A stretch of DNA of 64,000 nucleotides, taken from Hymenoscyphus infarciens (lineage: Eukaryota; Ascomycota; Leotiomycetes; Helotiales; Helotiaceae). The stretch is from assembly GCA_001414345.1 (NCBI GenBank), contig LLCB01000218.1:37835-101834 (forward strand). Reading direction: 5' to 3'. Made by a program: the position numbers and the translations under genes. The notes under the pieces are model-generated. The model had not been told where the DNA came from and ran no database searches. It saw nothing but the letters and a program-made list of their open reading frames with translations. How positions within the stretch are numbered: the stretch's first letter is position 1; each line of letters begins with the position of its first letter. This document shows positions 1 through 11,466 of the stretch, one piece after another.

Positions 1-873
1 GAGGTGCAGATAAAGGTTGAGAGGAATGAAAAGAAGGGAGGAGAAGCGAAAAAGGAAGATCAAGATAGAATCGCCATGCCACCACCCCCACCACCGACCT
101 TCACCAAAGCAAAACCCACGAGTCCCCCGACCCCACGAGCACAAACTAGCGATCGCGCAACAAATCGAATACCTTCTTTCACACTACAAAATGGGAATAA
201 AGATGAAGCCGAGGATCCAGACTACGACGCCATGCCACCCCCTCAATTCCCCGCCATAAATTCAGCACAGAGAGCAGGAGGCGGGAAAACACCACAACCA
301 CCGCGATTATCTGCCATGCCACCACCTCCCAGACCGGGAGGGACGGCTTCATTGATGGCTCCCCCTCAACGCGGAGGACCGTTGCCGAATAGGAACCCTT
401 TATCCTCACAAGGAGGAGCAGGCCTCACACCCCCACCTACCCATACAATCCCGCCGCCCAAACCGAGGAAGAAAGTACAGTTAACACCCGGTCACTCACC
501 TCTCGATTGGGCTTCCCTGTCCACCTCCCCCTCGGCGAATCTGCGCGGGCTTCCTCCAAATACGCCATACCTAAAAGTCCCACCTTCCCTCTTAAAACAA
601 ATGAACGGCCGAAAGGGGAGAGATGCATGGACGATATTAGGCGGAAGAGTGTATAACATCACACCGTACAAGGATTTCCATCCGGGGGGTGTGCCAGAGT
701 TGATGCGGTGCGCGGGGAAAGATGGGACGAGGATGTTCGGGGAAGTACATCCTTGGGTGAATTGGGAGGGGATGTTGGAGGGTTGTCTTGTGGGGGTGGG
801 GGTGGAGGAGGGGGATGTGAAGAAAGATGCTGATCAGAAGGTTACGGGAGAGGGGATGGAGGATATGGACTGA
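1..873 (+). CDS. Cytochrome b5-like heme-binding domain protein, 5' partial
   Basis: The C-terminal third carries a cytochrome b5 fold. It reads AWTILGGRVYNITPY, then the heme-ligand motif HPGG, then a second ligand histidine in EVHPWVN about 23 residues later. Those two histidines would hold a b-type heme, so the protein is probably an electron carrier or the heme domain of a larger redox system. The first half is low-complexity and proline-rich, with several MPPP runs, and is probably disordered. The frame is open to the window edge. The first in-frame ATG is at 76, which would give 265 aa, but coding may continue upstream. The arrangement recalls the N-terminal b5 domain of Cyb5r4-type proteins, but no reductase domain follows here. 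I am sure of the b5 domain, less sure of the start, and cannot name the partner. Confidence 0.8.
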   Translation, partial: EVQIKVERNEKKGGEAKKEDQDRIAMPPPPPPTFTKAKPTSPPTPRAQTSDRATNRIPSFTLQNGNKDEAEDPDYDAMPPPQFPAINSAQRAGGGKTPQPPRLSAMPPPPRPGGTASLMAPPQRGGPLPNRNPLSSQGGAGLTPPPTHTIPPPKPRKKVQLTPGHSPLDWASLSTSPSANLRGLPPNTPYLKVPPSLLKQMNGRKGRDAWTILGGRVYNITPYKDFHPGGVPELMRCAGKDGTRMFGEVHPWVNWEGMLEGCLVGVGVEEGDVKKDADQKVTGEGMEDMD

Positions 874-1778
874 GGTGAGGGGTGTATTGGGATTTGAGGG
901 AGACTTATGTTGAAGGTCTAGAGCATGCGAGGAAGAGCAGAATCAGCTCGACCAGTAATCTAATTTTGGGTTCCGCATCCGAGGAGAGCAGTGCAAGTCA
1001 AGCGGTCTCGAATTCAATGAAGCAAGAGTTCGAGGAAACCCCTCATCCTCGACGAGGATCGCGTTTGGACAAGAAGCCCCTGTTTGGGCAAATCGGGGGA
1101 ACATTATCATCAGGAGTCATGGGTACAGACAGCATAGAGGCGAGATTCCCGTCCAGCAAAGAAAGGCGTCTGCTTTTCACGCGGCATACATGGGCATTAC
1201 ATGGGCATTAGACTAGGCACTCTGATTTTATCATTGCCTTCATAGACTGACTGACTGTAGAGGTAGAAGAGGACGACGGTACGAGCCGTCAAATAAATCA
1301 AACACAATGATACCCCCTTTCCCTTTTCCCCTTTTCCCATTGCCATCTCCATTTATAGTCAAGTCTTATATAGGATCCTATCTGATAAGTTGGACCTTCA
1401 TCTTTTGGGAAATTGGGGATTTCTCTCCCCTGATTCTCGGTGGTCCTGAGAAATTCGCTGACCAATACCTGGCTCCAAAACTTTCACACCATTCAAAAGT
1501 TAGATTCAAGCTTCCCGTCAGCATTACAACTAATAATATAGCAGAACTTAATATTAATTCATAACTGATTAGTTGCAGCTCACTCGTAAAAATTCATGAC
1601 GATAATATTACAATAAGTACTCTTGAAATCCTATCGATTCCCTCTTTGCATATCTATATCTGCCTCACCACCAAAAAATATGAAACCCGTGAAATATGTC
1701 CTTTCCCAAAAAAGCGCCCTGAGATCCCCATCAGATATGCAATTCAATATCAACAAAAGAGACCTTCTCAATCCCCTT
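874..1778. other. Intergenic region between convergent genes
   Basis: This stretch separates the 3' ends of the b5-domain gene and the ABC transporter. A 109-codon open frame at 882-1211 has no recognisable motif, and I treat it as chance or 3' UTR. From about 1310 the sequence is T/C-rich, then AT-rich. No RNA gene or repeat is visible. Confidence 0.5.
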
Positions 1779-4700
1779 CTACCTCTTCTCCACCAAAAGA
1801 ACATGCATAGCAATATACGCGAGCACGATAAAGCCAGCTGCGAATACCCCCAAACTCACAACATCATTCCAAAGCGCCCCATTATTAAATCCAAAAGAAC
1901 TCAATATCGCAGCCCCTGGAATAGTAATATCAAGCCCATACTTCTTATCCACAAGCGTCAACATCGCAACCTCATTCACAATTAAGCTCTCAAATCCATA
2001 ATGGAAAATCGACAGCGATTGCAAAAAGAGCGCCGATTTAGGAATGGCATTGTGATTAAGAAGGAGACCAGCGAAGAGTAAGCTGAACAGCATAACTAGA
2101 CTTCCGATGAGATTTGCGACCCCGCTATCTTTGCAGACAATACCGATGAAAAGACAGATACCGGCGGCTGCGAGGTTGAAGAGGACTAGAACGAGGATGA
2201 AGCGGAAGAAATGTGGTGCGTCGGCGGTTAGGCCCGTCATTGGGTAGATAATTGAGCCCATGATGATGGGGGGGATGATGCGGAGGGGGACGATGTCAAA
2301 GAGGACTTTGGCGGCGAAATAAGTGATAGGGTGGTAATAACCGTTAGCTCGTTCCCTGACAAATAGTAGTCGTTCGGCGGCAAAGACTGTCAAACTGGTC
2401 AATGTACTGAATCCGAAGAGTGCAAGGACGAAGAAGAATAATCCGAGTCGGTTTTGGAATCCAGGGATATCGTCAGTCAAGCCGTAGAATAGATATCCGG
2501 AAAGTACAGCCAACAGGATAGCAATGGCATAATGCGTGAGCATCAACATTGGGTTCCGGTATAAATTTCTCCATGTTCGCTGTGAGAGAATGACGAATTG
2601 TCTCAATAATCCAACTCTTGCATAACCTTTACCCATGGCGCTAGTGTAAACATTGCCATCCCCGATCGCATTTCCATTTGCTCCGTTGGCAGTTTCAGCA
2701 TTCGCGATTGCGCCATGGATATCATCATGAATATTGTTTGCAATATCAGAGCCACTGTAAGCGGAGACAAGAGCGTCCAAATCTGAGCCTGCGGATGGCA
2801 GTAGATTGTCAGGATCATCCAGAATTTGCTGTGGTACTTGACCATGTTGCTTTTGAAGACGAACCCATTGCTGAGCACTTGTGGCATTTGGATCCATTGG
2901 AGCCTCTTCTCCACCTGCAGATCCTGGAGTCTCCATTCCACTCTTTTTGCGAGTAAACAATTCTCTTTCTTGTTTGGCGCGAACGGAATCCTTGCGTTTC
3001 CCCTTGGATTTGGTTTGAGATTCTGAGAGGCTACCACCAGCACCTTCCTCGATACTTCCACCAGAAATGCTAGCAATTGATTTGACAGCTCGAGTGCTAC
3101 TTGGGCCGACACTAAGAGCGCTGCTTCCATTCAATCCGGCGATTCCTTCCTCAGTAGGAGTATGAGGAGTTCCAACATGCATGGTCAAGTCGACAAGATA
3201 ATCCGCAATATTGAATCCAGGTGGGCAAGAATATCCGATGTGGTCAAAGTAGTCTTGACATTGTGAGAATTCCCCAGAGTACACAACCTTCCCCTTGGCC
3301 AACAAAAGAAGCCTGTCAAAAAGAGAGACGATGTTTGATCTTGGTTGATGGATAGTGAAGATGACGGTTCGTTTGTAGGTTTTTGCCAAAGTGACAAGAC
3401 ACTCAATGACATTGAAAGCGTTGTAGGAATCGAGTCCACTGGTGGGCTCATCGAGGAATAAGATGCTAGGGCTGGTGACAAGTTCGCATGCAATACCGAC
3501 CCTTCGCTTTTCTCCACCAGAGATACCTCGTCCTTTTCCTTCTTCAGAACCAATCAAAGAGTCTTTAATGGCGGATATTCCAAGTTGTTTCTCAACTTCG
3601 TAGACTCTTTGCTCCTTTGCGGCTCTTCCCATATCACGGGGAAGTCGCAAGAGAGCACTGGTCATGATGGTTTCGTGAACAGTCAGGGTAGGCAACATGG
3701 TATCTTCTTGGTCAACAAACCCAACGACATTCTTGTACTCGGTGTCGTTGACCTTTTCACCGTTAACGTAGAAATCACCAGCAACCGCACCTCTCTTGTT
3801 CTTTCTTGCCAAAATGTCGAGGAAACTTGTCTTTCCTGCCCCAGAAGCTCCCATAATAGCCATAATCTCACCTGGATGAGCCACTCCTTGGATACCGGTA
3901 AGAATTTGCTTTCCATTCATATGATAGGAAACGTTCTCCCAATATAATGAAGCGGGTTTATGATCGGTCATGAGTTTAGCACTCTCGTCGTCAGAATCAT
4001 CCAGGGCGATTGGGCCATGTCGGAACTGTCTTCTAGAGAGATACCAGACCAGCAAGATGACGAGAACCACAAATATCCCACAACCAGCAATAACCCCAGC
4101 AATCAAAGGTGTGTTGATCTTCTTGATTGGTCTCTCGAAGCCAGGAACCTCGGTTTCATAAAGACATTCCCCGGATGCACAGTTGATGGAGATGCTATCG
4201 TCCCCAAACATTGCCGAGATCAACTTGTTCATTTCAGGCTCTTGGAAGAGGCAATTGTTGTCTCCCCCGTTCTGCTGGTCGCAATTAAATGAGGCTGGCC
4301 CACGAATGGATTCGGTCAAAAAGTCGGAGATATCCACTGAGCCATCCTGTCCACACAGCATTCTATCGGGAATACATTTGCACTTAATATTCGTACAGTC
4401 GTAAGTTGTACTGTTTTTGTTGACATCGTAGTGGGCGCTGGAGCTGCAAGTATCGAGGGAACAATAGAAGGATTCCTGTTCTTGAACCCAAACTGATTTT
4501 ATTAGCATTACCTCATGACGCTTCCAATTTGAGAGAACCTACACTGGAAATCACAAGTCTCCTTCGCCGCGTTACAAGTAAATGTAACTTGAGGCTTCTT
4601 CCCATCCAAGATGTCCACAATCTTCTTGTTGGTGACGTCGCACATTTGGTAATTCTCCTTGACCACTTCTCCATTTTGATAGCAGACTCCACCTTGTTTA

Positions 4701-5204
4701 TCGGGCATCAGAGCATTGCATGCTTTGTTGGTGGTGCACACATTGCAGTTTATTCCACCCCAACCATCTTCGCAGGCACAGTGGTCGGTCGTTCGCATCG
4801 GTCGGTCCTTTCCGTCTGCTAAGGAGCCACAGACTATTTCCATCAGCATAGTTCCACGACCTATTTTCTGTTTTCCCGCTCCATACCTGGTTGCAAACAA
4901 TCGTCACCACCATAACCCGGAGGACAAGAACATTTCCCATTGAACTTGTTACAGTCGGAATATTGACCACATTCGAATGCCGGCAGAAGACAATTGAAAC
5001 TATCGCGAGTTAGTATTTGTTGTGGGTATAGTTGGGGGTTCTGGCGCAATCATCATCATACCATGGCGGACAATTATCCGGCCGATCGCCCATCAGAGAG
5101 ACCTGCGCCTGCATCATATCGTAGGAACTATAATTCAGAGAAGCATAGCTCGTGCCAGCTAGCGACAGCGTCACTAGGACGGCTGCGCTTATTCGTGATC
5201 GCAT
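1779..5204 (-). CDS. ABCG-family transporter with EGF-like ectodomain (Adp1-like)
   Basis: Four exons join in frame: 5204-5062, 4999-4887, 4833-4543 and 4492-1779, giving 1086 aa. Each intron has a GTANG(G/A/T) donor and an AG acceptor, and the joins restore a Cys-rich reading (NCPPC-FNC, CDFQ-FW). Residues 1-22 look like a signal peptide. Two EGF-like modules follow ([24 protein letters not shown]). A first membrane span lies near 312-334. The nucleotide-binding domain has Walker A GASGAGKT (397-404), signature ISGGEKRR (506-513), Walker B SILFLDEP (525-532) and a TIHQP H-loop. A Ser/Gly-rich linker leads to an ABC2-type membrane domain (about 830-1086). Domain order and length resemble yeast Adp1, a reverse-orientation half-transporter of unsettled substrate. 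It is divergent from the aminotransferase, with an 874-bp shared promoter. I am confident of the family but not the substrate. Confidence 0.93.
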
Positions 5205-6078
5205 CGAGGTGGCGGGTTGGTTGAGAGAGGGTTGTTGTTGTTGGTAGTGATGTTGCCTGAAGAGAGGCGAGTAGAGAGAGAGCTTCGCGATACCGCTCGC
5301 TAGCTATGCCCAGGCCAGCCTCGTCAATAATCTATATTAGAGAAATCGCTATGGTGGGGGCTCGGTCGGGTTCGTGGTGTCAGGTTAGCACTGCAGCATC
5401 AAGCTTCAGCGAAAAGAGAGGAAATGACTATTAGTAAAAGGGTGAAATGGGGGTGGTGGTGGTGGTGGTGGTGGGAGAAGGAGAGGCAGCTCTGCGAGAG
5501 AGAGACCTGGAAGGAAGATGAGCCTCGAACCTGGAAGGCCCCGAGGCTCAGCAACGTCACACGGCCACTGGCTGCCTGCGACCGGAAGCTGGTCCCACAA
5601 CACCACGCAGTTCTGAATTTATAAGGTAGGATCATTTCCCCGAACGGAACTTGAAAAGGGACGTTTAAAAGTAAGCGTTAAGTAAATAAAACTAGGTAAA
5701 CCAAACCATAATTAGAGTTATTACCTATTCCAACTAGGTACCAGGTAGCGTAGCGTAGCGTAGCGTAGCGTAGCCCTCTTAGCCCCAGCAACCCCCCGAA
5801 GTTCTTCCGTTTGTGACCCCTCTACCTTGATGAAGACCCTCTCGCGGAATTAGGATGGAATTACGAGTACTGTACTTGTACTTGTAGAGACACGCCCTTC
5901 ATTGACAAGCTAATCGTACTCCACCGAGCACTCTCAATATCCGATTATCAGTTGCTATAAAAGAGGTCCGTCTCAACCTCCAAAATGTCCTCGTCCTCAA
6001 GTCAAAAGCCAACGTGCATTTCCCCGCAGGAACAGCTTCTCGTTTCATCCCCTCGTCTCCAACACCACCACAGCAAAG
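5205..6078. promoter_or_regulatory. Shared divergent promoter region with two short tandem repeats
   Basis: The 874 bp between the start codons of the divergent ABC transporter and aminotransferase genes must hold both promoters. It contains a (GGT)8 run at about 5452-5475 and six exact tandem copies of GTAGC at 5745-5774. No canonical operator was recognised. Short frames over the GGT run encode only simple repeats and are not credible genes. Confidence 0.55.
5745..5774. repeat. Six tandem copies of GTAGC
   Basis: Six perfect head-to-tail copies of the pentamer GTAGC lie about 300 bp upstream of the aminotransferase start. This is a microsatellite likely to vary in copy number between strains. 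Confidence 0.95.
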
Positions 6079-7325
6079 ATGGTCAAAATTGAACCATTCC
6101 AAGTCGAGCAGGTAAGTTCCACACCATCTCACTACATATCTTCACGTACACCGCTTACATCTCCCAGTGGATGGACAAATACGAAGTAACACCCGGAGTC
6201 CTCAACATAGCCGAAACATGCGCCGCCTCCCTCTCAGTAAACGACCTCGTAGCTCTCTGTGAAGACCCCAATGTCCCAAGTCCTCTCGACTTGTCCAGAA
6301 AACTCACGTATGGAGAAATTCGAGGATCCGTAACTCTACGGGAACGACTTTCCTCTCTGTACTCAGCAAAGACGGCAAGCCCACTTTCTATTGACAACAT
6401 CCTCATCACTCCCGGTGCCATTTCCGCTAATTTTCTCCTCCTGTATACACTTATTGGACCTGGTGATCACGTAGTTTGCATGCATCCAACGTATCAACAA
6501 TTGTATTCTGTCCCAGAAAGTCTCGGAGCCGAAGTCTCATTATGGAAATTGAGACGAGAGCAGAAGTACATCCCAGATATCGATGACCTCAAAAGTCTCG
6601 TCAAAGAAAACACTAAGATGATCATCATCAATAACCCCAACAATCCAACTGGTGCTATCACTCCAAAATCGGTGATGACAGCCCTGGTCGACTTTGCCCG
6701 GGAACGAGATATCATCATCCTCTCAGATGAAGTTTACCGCCCACTGTTCCATGGAATCGGACCAATGGATGCTGAATTTCCCCCTTCAATATTATCAATG
6801 GGATACAAGAAAGCTATCTGTACCGGATCGATGTCGAAAGCCTACGCATTAGCTGGTATCAGGATTGGCTGGATTGCTGCTCGGGATCCAGAAATCATCG
6901 AAGCGTGTGCCTCAGCTAGGGATTACACCACGATTTCCGTCTCTCAATTAGACGACCAAGTCGCCGCATACGCTCTCTCCGGTTCTGTCATGCATGCATT
7001 GCTAGCTCGAAATATTGCACTAGCAAAGAAAAACATCGCTATCCTCGAGAAATTCGTCGACAATCACAGCAACATTTGCTCTTGGGTGAAACCAGTTGCT
7101 GGAAGTACGGCTCTCGTCAAATTCGCAAAGAAGGGGGAGACGGTGGATGATGTACAATTCTGCAAGGATTTGATTGAGAACACCAAAGTTATGTTTGTTC
7201 CAGCTTCAAATTGCTTTGGTGAGGATTTCAAGGGCTCTGTTAGAATCGGGTTCGTCTGCGAGACAGAGGTTTTGGAGGAAGGACTAAAGAAGTTGGGAGA
7301 GTATATTCGTGAGACACTGGCATGA
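6079..7325 (+). CDS. PLP-dependent aminotransferase, class I/II
   Basis: Two exons, 6079-6111 and 6168-7325, encode 396 aa. The intron is GTAAGT...CCCAG, phase 0, and the start ATG is preceded by AAAG. The fold-type I aminotransferase landmarks are in order: NNPTGA with the cofactor-contacting Asn near 170, SDEVYRPLF with the Asp that pairs with the pyridine nitrogen, GSMSKAYALAG with the Schiff-base Lys near 235, and a C-terminal VRIGFV bearing the substrate-carboxylate Arg. The length is normal for the family. It should transfer an amino group between an amino acid and a 2-oxo acid in the cytosol, but the substrate cannot be read from sequence. Some relatives are annotated as capreomycidine-synthase-like. 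No pathway partner is adjacent. The family is secure. Confidence 0.93.
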
Positions 7326-7606
7326 CTTTAGTCAATTTCTAGCTAATGAATTGTGGCTTTACAGTTTTCGTGTGGTTGTATTTGTAAGGATAGGGAGATA
7401 ATCTATCTGAATTCTCCTCGTTCTTCACTTGTCTCCTTCGTTCGACTTACCACTGACTGATACTACACTAATATACCACTTGACTCGGTTAAGACTTTAT
7501 TAAACCGCAGGCAGCTTGAGCAGTTACCACTAATAACCCCATCAACTCTCGATCCCTCACCACAAAGACTCCTCGCCAGTCTGATTTCCTCATCAGTCCC
7601 TTGTTT

Positions 7607-8482
7607 TCATTCCGACTTCCGAACAATCACATGCCCTCTTTTCAACTCCTCCAAGACGATTTCAAGTGTATGTTGAGTACCTTCCCTCTCTGCCTCTTCC
7701 TCATCCAACACACCCCCCATCTCATCGTCTTCCTCACTAAACCCCACCACATCATCACTACCCTCAAACACAAACCCCTTACCCTCCCTCCCCAAGAACA
7801 AACTCGCAATATCTTCTCCCCTTAAATTCTCCGGAGTATTCATCCACTCCCTCAAATCTGCAAAACCATCATTTCCACCTACAGACCCCCCATTCCCATA
7901 CGCAGACATGGACCAGGAAGCCGAATGACCAAGCCAACTCATCACCAATACCGATACGAGGAGAACGTGGAGGGAGAGGAGGATGAAGACTGCTGTGCTG
8001 AATTTCTTTTTCGTGGGCTTAGGGTTTTGACTCTTGGCGTGGTGGGTGTATTGGATGGTTGAGGAAGTACGGATATGTCGACTTTGTTGGAGCGGGTTCG
8101 GTTGAGGCTCCTCAGAGGTTGAGGGATTTGTTCCTAGGGTAGATTCAAAGCTCTTGTTCTCATTCTCGTTATCCCTTCTGCTTGGTATACTAAGCTGTAA
8201 ATTCGGAAATGAGAGACGAGGGAGCGGTAGGTGTGACGGTGGTGTTGAAAATGGTTGCGAGCTTGTGGAGCTCAGGCTTGTCGAACTTGCTAAACTCGTC
8301 GTCGAACTCCCTGAACTTGGATAAGAGGATTGTACGGTCTTTGTTGAGTAGGTTGTGGATGCCGGACTGGAACTGCTACGCAGGTGGCGGGACGGCGATT
8401 GAGGGGCTAGTGGTCGGAGTCTGGAGTAGGCAAGTCTCGCCTTTTGCGATGGGGTGGAAGGGATGGGTTGGGTGGTTGACAT
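7607..8482 (-). CDS. Ser-rich single-pass membrane protein of unknown function
   Basis: A 291-codon uninterrupted frame. Residues 1-155 are Ser/Pro/Thr-rich and basic (RLRPL, SRHLRSSSS) and probably disordered. A KPTKKK stretch then precedes one hydrophobic span, about residues 161-184. The remaining tail of about 105 residues is acidic (EEDDE, LDEEEAERE). This charge pattern suggests a basic N-terminus in the cytosol and an acidic tail in the lumen or outside. No known domain was recognised. The gene converges on the aminotransferase, with stops about 280 bp apart. Composition and frame length argue for a real gene; the function is unknown. Confidence 0.65.
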   Translation of the reverse strand: MSTTQPIPSTPSQKARLAYSRLRPLAPQSPSRHLRSSSSPASTTYSTKTVQSSYPSSGSSTTSLASSTSLSSTSSQPFSTPPSHLPLPRLSFPNLQLSIPSRRDNENENKSFESTLGTNPSTSEEPQPNPLQQSRHIRTSSTIQYTHHAKSQNPKPTKKKFSTAVFILLSLHVLLVSVLVMSWLGHSASWSMSAYGNGGSVGGNDGFADLREWMNTPENLRGEDIASLFLGREGKGFVFEGSDDVVGFSEEDDEMGGVLDEEEAEREGTQHTLEIVLEELKRGHVIVRKSE

Positions 8483-9370
8483 GGTTGGGGAGTGGAGGGG
8501 GGAGGGTTGTTGGGTGTTCAGTTTTATTTTATGTTCGCGGGGTGGGAGGATGCGTGGTGAGGGTTTTTCAGGTTAGGGCTGTGAGTGATGTTTTGGAAAG
8601 GATGGTCGTTGGGGCCTAGGTAGGTCTTTTGAGGGACGAGGTGTGTTTTGTGAGTGTGGTTGGAAGGCGTGATGAAAATGGAAAGTTAAGAAGCGGTTAC
8701 TTCCTGGTTATTGAGATTAAAGGGAGATGCGTTCCCGGAGGAAGCTCAGAAGGCTCTTCTTGCCGAGTGTGCTTAGGGGGAAGGTACGTTCAGGTTGCTG
8801 TGCTGATTGCAAAGAAGTCCCACGTATCTCTTAGTGGGTTTGGTTAAGGAAGGCACGGTCATGGTGGAAATTTGAAATATTTTATAGCTCAGGAAGGTAG
8901 TGTATTCATTGTGGGAAGGAGCGAAGGAGCTCCTGGGTCTTTTACCTTCCATTGTTGACCGGGAATTTGAACTTGTTCTTTCGAAGAAACGGGGCAAGGT
9001 GCGACCTACATTTACGACCTCCCTGGAGATTCACTCTCGATGGTGCTTGCCCAATTTTAAATTATTACCTTATCACAGGGGATGACATAACTCTTCGAAA
9101 AGGGCAGGCATGCTCGTGGTGGGTAGAACCTGGAAGAGGCTTCTTGGTAAAGTGAATTTTGGGGAAGGTGCCATAGTCCTTACGAACGTTGTTTTGATTT
9201 TTAGAAGGGCTCTGGCCTTGGCCCCTGTACTAATTTTCACCTCCCTCGATGAAATTGGGAAGGTGTATTTAGAGGTAAAATTGTAATTTAGAAACTATCA
9301 AAGTACCTAGGTAGTGCTGGTTGATTTGTTAAAGAAAAGATATCGATCCGACTCACAACCTCTACGACGG
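8483..9370. other. Intergenic region, no gene recognised
   Basis: Upstream of the Ser-rich membrane protein the sequence is G/T-rich on the plus strand. Frames at 8629-8847 and 8900-9155 have no motif or plausible splice partners. It probably contains promoter and 5' UTR sequence. Confidence 0.4.
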
Positions 9371-9757
9371 CTAGGTGGAACTGAAATTGCCAAACCTAAA
9401 CTGTTTAATATTCTGTATTAATACTGTACCTCGTTTTGCTGGACCTCGCAGGAGCAGCTCATAAGCTGTCTTATCCCTTCTCTCGAACTCCTTATAGCTT
9501 TTATCGTTCTTTTTCTTGTTTTGCCGTCCTCTCATTTTTGTAGTTTGTTTGATCATCGCGTCCATAACCTCTTGAGTTTTTGGATCCACAACCAACTGGG
9601 CTTTGAATTACCCCCGAACTCTTGTTTCAAGCTACACCACTTCTTCTTCGTCGACACAGGCATCCCATTTTTCTTTCAATATTTCCGGTGGAACTTCAAA
9701 CTTTAAGTCACATGGACGTTGGTTTTTATAGCATTCGATGGATGTTAGCACTGGCAT
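9371..9757 (-). CDS. Small Lys-rich protein of unknown function, two exons or frameshifted
   Basis: Two open segments lie on the minus strand. The first starts at ATG 9757 and encodes about 40 residues ending in a run of Glu and Val just before a stop. The second runs from about 9595 to 9371 and encodes a charged segment (MRGRQNKKKNDKSYKEFERRDKTAYELLLRG) whose middle is strongly basic. They could be joined by an intron from GTG(GTG)TAG to CCCAG, but that intron would be only 42-45 bp, at the short limit for fungi and without a clear branch site. A frameshifted pseudogene is the alternative. No family was recognised. It sits divergently next to a decayed frame starting at 9821. Confidence 0.4.
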
Positions 9758-9820
9758 ATTTTCAATCTAGAGTTGCGACACATATTAACCATTTATATAT
9801 TGTATTTGACAATTGTTCAA

Positions 9821-10354
9821 ATGGAAGATGACTCTGAAGAAAAAATGAAGAGCGTTCTTGAAGTGACGAGAGCTTGAATTTAGTCTGTGGCTGCCCTTGA
9901 ATTAAAGTTCATCAATAACGAAGTTGAACGCAACGGATTAATTCCCAACATCTTTAATTTCGGCACTTTCAATCAATATATTATCCAATGCATTCTCTGG
10001 TCGTTATCATCGAATGAGTGCGATTACCAGAATGCGACATCTATGGAACTGGATTAACTCTCGTCTAATGAGGGGCGAAGCATCTCTCCGTGAGCCAACC
10101 AAGTTCTAAGCGTTATCCGGTGTAGCAAAGAACACACCAACTTCAAAGTTGTGGAATACCAACATGGTGGCATGTTGGGACCAACATTTGAACTCGAATC
10201 CTTTGTTGGAGATTTCCCCTAGGAAAGTGAACCCCTATCATCCCCTCAAGCAGATTTTTCAAGCCTTTTCTCGTTTGCGTCCGGTTTGAAATATCACAGA
10301 AATGAAGGAGGAAACCTCGGGACTTGAGGAGGCAATTAACAAGCTTGCAAATGA
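9821..10354 (+). pseudogene. Decayed reading frame with multiple in-frame stops
   Basis: Starting at ATG 9821, one frame keeps protein-like composition for about 530 bp but is broken by stops at 9875, 9881, 10055, 10091, 10220, 10325 and 10337. Several can be explained by C-to-T changes in CGA, CAG or CAA. The longest open pieces are 57, 42 and 34 codons. No family was recognised. A single frame with repeated nonsense and no frameshift suggests a gene killed by point mutation. Chance openness in a moderately AT-rich region cannot be excluded. Confidence 0.35.
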
Positions 10355-11013
10355 ATGAGCGTAGAAGTTAGTACCTGTCGACTAAGTTCTTTCTCTTTTT
10401 AAACAATAATCTCGAAGCAAAATTATTTTCTTGTGCCTGATTATCTCTTCCGAACTCCACAATCTTCGTAACGTCTTTGCTCCCGATTATTTGTACTTTG
10501 AACGAGGAGTAGCAGTAATAAAAGAAGCTACTTTATTGACCAATCATTGAGTTTGCGACATAGAAGGGATGTATTAAAATTTTGTACGGTATTTTCTCCC
10601 GGGGGCCAAGTGTTTGTAGAATTGTTTCAAAATGTCTAGGAAAGCTCGAACTACTCTATAAAAAAGTCAAAGAAGAACCTGAGACTCGCTGTCTTGGTTC
10701 TTTCAAATGTTCCCACACAATGCCAAAAGAAGCTCGGAATGCTTCTTTGTATTTGGCGATAGCAAAGTCGTATTTTGGCACTAGTGTTTTGAAAAAAATC
10801 AGAAACAGAAGTAGGTGAGACAAACCGTCAAGCTATGAGAGGGGAGGCTCCTTTGTTACCTCTGTCTGAAGTTGCATAAACAAAACTCTCGTCTAACAGA
10901 GGGATTGTTTACTCATAAACAGTTCACTTGATTTTAGACTTATATTCGTGATTATTCGTCTCAAACCTGTAGTTCATTTTTCCCCCTTTCAACCAAACTA
11001 ACAATCAACCAAA
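10355..11013. other. Intergenic region, no gene recognised
   Basis: This AT-moderate region lies upstream of the 150-aa gene. A 78-codon frame at 10582-10818 has no motif. The CT-rich and A-rich stretch just before 11014 (CAACCAAA) suits a fungal 5' leader. Confidence 0.4.
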
Positions 11014-11466
11014 ATGGCAGCCCAAATCGCCACAAAAATTGAGGAGATCGCCTCATCTGCACTTAAAATGTTCAATTCCATCCCGAGCAAGGATCTCGAC
11101 TTTGCCTACTCATACCTCAAGCAGCACTTCATCTCTAAAGTTTACGAGGTATTAGAGGAAGCATACGTTTCCCCAGGCATGAACTTCAAACTCCAATACC
11201 TCCGAGATCTTTTACAAACATATCATAAGGTTATGGATGTCATAGCTAGAGACCGTTATGATCGCGGACCGGTTCAGACGAAATTGACAATCGGACGCAC
11301 TGCTAGATTTACCGCGAATAGATTAGTGCAGTTGATGGAGGAGAATGTGATACACCAGTGTGAAGCCGAGGTAGAGAGGGATATCAATTCACATGTGGGT
11401 GAGGATTTTGATCTGGGTGGGGAGGTTTCAGACGATAAGTTACAACCTTGGGAGCCGACTGGTTGA
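11014..11466 (+). CDS. Conserved-looking 150-aa protein of unknown function
   Basis: A single-exon frame whose ATG sits in a good fungal context (CAACCAAAATGG). The protein looks soluble and mostly helical: an amphipathic N-terminus (MAAQIATKIEEIASSALKMF), a Tyr- and Phe-rich middle, a basic segment near residues 85-110, and an acidic C-terminal tail (EVSDDKLQPWEPTG). It has no signal peptide, membrane span or catalytic motif that I recognise. Codon use is balanced and unlike the AT-rich surroundings, which supports a real gene. The role is unknown. Confidence 0.6.
   Translation: MAAQIATKIEEIASSALKMFNSIPSKDLDFAYSYLKQHFISKVYEVLEEAYVSPGMNFKLQYLRDLLQTYHKVMDVIARDRYDRGPVQTKLTIGRTARFTANRLVQLMEENVIHQCEAEVERDINSHVGEDFDLGGEVSDDKLQPWEPTG

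Noticed and set aside
882..1211. 109-codon frame just after the b5-domain gene
   Set aside because: No motif, no good start context, and it begins within 10 bp of the previous stop. More likely 3' UTR.
2603..4292. Several frames of 60-175 codons overlapping the ABC transporter in other frames and on the other strand
   Set aside because: They mirror the conserved ABC coding sequence and show no domain of their own.
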